From the NCBI GenBank assembly GCA_963708625.1, contig CAVPSV010000004.1:620001-684000 (forward strand): a DNA stretch of 64,000 nt, written 5' to 3'. This DNA is from DASXIF01 sp036498145. Lineage in GTDB: Bacteria; Actinomycetota; Actinomycetes; Mycobacteriales; Jatrophihabitantaceae. The notes under the pieces were generated by a model, which made no database searches, was not told the DNA's origin, and was given only the letters and a program-made list of their open reading frames with translations. Of the stretch, positions 62,525-64,000 are shown one piece after another. The position numbers were made by a program, and so were the translations under genes. The number at the start of each line of letters is the position of its first letter. The stretch's first letter is position 1.

Positions 62525-63966
62525 GAGAATGCCTTCTCTCGTTCGGGTGAGGCGTGGGGTTCAGGCGCCGGTGCCAGCTTGGGCACCAGCAGCGCGATCA
62601 GGGCACCGATGGCGAGCACGACCGCGCCGACCGGCAGCCCCGCGGTGAGGCCGTCGGTGAACGCCTGCGGTGAGACGTAGGAGCCGTGGGCGCTGAATAC
62701 CGACGCCAGCACAGCGACGCCGATCACCCCGCCGAGTTCTCGGATCGCGTTGGCCGCTCCCGAGGCCTGGCCCGCCTCCTGGGTTCGGACGGCGCTGAGC
62801 ACCGCGTTCGCCGAGGGGGCGAATACGAGCGCCATCCCCGTCCCGGCCAGGATGAACGGGACGATCAGGTGGCCGTAGGCCACCTGCGGAGTGATGATCA
62901 CTGCGAGCCAGCCGATGGCGGCGGCCTGCAGCGCCAGGCCGACGGCCATCAGCGGACGTGGCCCGATCCGGTCGCTGAGGACTCCGGCGATCGGCGCGAC
63001 GATCATCGGCATGCCCGTCCACGGCAGCGTCCGCAGCCCAGCCTGCAGCGGCGAGTACCCCTGCGTGGTCTGGAAGAACTGCGCCAGCAAGAAGATCGCC
63101 CCGAACACCCCGAAGAACATCGCGAATGACAGGCCATTGGTGGCGGCGAACCCGCGCGAGCGGAAGAACCGCATGGGGAGCATCGGCACCGGCGTCCGCA
63201 GCTCCCACGCCACGAACGCGATCACGAAGGCGATTCCGACGGCGAACGAGGTCACGATCGTCGCGCTCGTCCACCCGAGGGCCTGACCGCGGATCGCTGC
63301 GTAGGTGATGCCCAGCAGACCGGGGCCGATCAGCGCCAGGCCGCGGAGGTCCAGGCTGGGAGCCGGGCCGCGCGACTCGGTAAGCCGGGTCAGTGCCAGC
63401 GGCACCAGCACGAGTCCGACCGGCACGTTGATCCAGAAGATCCAATGCCACGAGATACCGCTGACGACCGCGCCGCCGACGAGCGGCCCGATCGCCACGC
63501 CTAGGCCGCTCACTCCGCCCCAGATGCCCAGCGCCATGCCGCGCCGCTCGGGCGCGACAGCCTCTGACAGCAACGTCAGCGTGAGCGGCAAGACAATCGC
63601 GGCGCCGAAGCCCTGCAGCGCTCGCGCGGCGATCAGGGCATCGGTGGTCGTGGCCAGCGCCGCCGCGGCGCTCGCGGCGGTGAACAGCGTCAGCCCGACT
63701 GCGAACATCCGCCGGCGACCGAACCGATCGCCGAGCGCGGCCCCGGTGAGCAGCAGCACGGCGAAGGTCAGCGTGTAGGCATTGACCGTCCACTCGAGCG
63801 ACTGGATCGATGCGCCCAGGCTCCGGCGGATCGACGGCAGTGCGGTCGTGACGACCAGGTTGTCGAGCGTGGTCATGAACAGGCCGATCGAGACGATCGC
63901 GAGCGTCCAGGCCAGGCTGGTCCTGGGCACGGAGCGCTTCCGGAAACGGGAATTGTCGGAGAACAT
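62521..63966 (-). CDS. MFS exporter, DHA2 (14-TMS) type
   Basis: 481 residues. Motif D1 LFMTTLDNLVVTTALPSIRR, motif A LTGAALGDRFGRRRMFAVGL and motif C-like GPLVGGAVVSGISWHWIFWI. Fourteen hydrophobic segments. Drug/proton antiporter family. First gene of the two-gene operon with the FAD oxidoreductase. A palindrome 17 bp upstream (63983-63998) suggests control by a TetR regulator encoded outside the window. Confidence 0.92.
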   Translation of the reverse strand: MFSDNSRFRKRSVPRTSLAWTLAIVSIGLFMTTLDNLVVTTALPSIRRSLGASIQSLEWTVNAYTLTFAVLLLTGAALGDRFGRRRMFAVGLTLFTAASAAAALATTTDALIAARALQGFGAAIVLPLTLTLLSEAVAPERRGMALGIWGGVSGLGVAIGPLVGGAVVSGISWHWIFWINVPVGLVLVPLALTRLTESRGPAPSLDLRGLALIGPGLLGITYAAIRGQALGWTSATIVTSFAVGIAFVIAFVAWELRTPVPMLPMRFFRSRGFAATNGLSFAMFFGVFGAIFLLAQFFQTTQGYSPLQAGLRTLPWTGMPMIVAPIAGVLSDRIGPRPLMAVGLALQAAAIGWLAVIITPQVAYGHLIVPFILAGTGMALVFAPSANAVLSAVRTQEAGQASGAANAIRELGGVIGVAVLASVFSAHGSYVSPQAFTDGLTAGLPVGAVVLAIGALIALLVPKLAPAPEPHASPEREKAFS

Positions 63967-63982
63967 CTGCTTACCTCTCTGT

Positions 63983-63998
63983 GTGACTGCTCACTCAC
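63983..63998 (-). promoter_or_regulatory. Putative TetR-type operator
   Basis: GTGACTG-CT-CACTCAC: 7-bp arms with one mismatch, between the MFS start and the window end. Similar short-spaced GTGA...TCAC dyads are bound by TetR repressors of exporter genes. Confidence 0.5.
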
Positions 63999-64000
63999 TA

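Overview
The window is high-GC DNA from an actinobacterium (Actinomycetota). This rests on the glmU-prs-rsmA-rpf-tatD-metG-rsmI-pmt chromosomal block, protein O-mannosylation (PMT), resuscitation-promoting factors with DUF348-G5 architecture, GTG/TTG starts and a DasR-type GntR regulator. Genus cannot be fixed from sequence alone; a lineage near Mycobacteriales or Jatrophihabitantales would fit.

Layout. 0-18.5 kb is mostly core chromosome: the end of glmU, prs, rsmA, a secreted beta-lactamase-like protein, two cell-wall muralidase genes of the Rpf type (each with a putative MtrA box upstream), tatD, metG (one frameshift), rsmI, pmt, an acyl-CoA ligase, a CASTOR/POLLUX-like ion channel (one frameshift) and a CYTH-CHAD protein. 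18.6-28.7 kb holds metabolic and accessory genes: isochorismatase-like hydrolase, secreted lipase, aldo/keto reductase, MFS exporter, UBP zinc finger, succinate-semialdehyde dehydrogenase with a divergent LysR regulator, and a patatin.

28.8-38.9 kb is an amino-sugar locus. A DasR-like regulator, NagA deacetylase, a sugar ABC transporter (lipoprotein, two permeases, and a separate MsiK-like ATPase), two SIS-domain proteins, a ROK kinase and a class II aldolase lie around three DasR-type palindromes. Uptake, phosphorylation, deacetylation, deamination/isomerisation and aldol cleavage are all represented. The two permeases and parts of the binding protein and regulator carry many single-base indels, which look like sequence errors or very recent decay.

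38.9-41 kb is an arsenic cluster: arsR-aquaporin-arsC, divergent from an ArsI/CadI-type dioxygenase. 41-51 kb has paired SHOCT proteins, an ABC-F ATPase, a dehydrogenase-TetR pair with a clear operator, flavin enzymes, VapBC, a universal stress protein coupled to a slipin remnant, and a cold-shock gene.

51.7-61.1 kb looks like a genomic island. It is bounded by two 192-bp direct repeats, each carrying the 3' half of a tRNA (probably Ala-CGC). Inside are a membrane methyltransferase, hydrolases, a P-loop kinase-like protein, an unrecognised 426-residue protein, a DoxX-like protein, an ECF41 sigma factor, a phage-type DGQHRL protein and gene remnants. No integrase is visible. 61.1-64 kb holds an FAD oxidoreductase translationally coupled to an MFS exporter.
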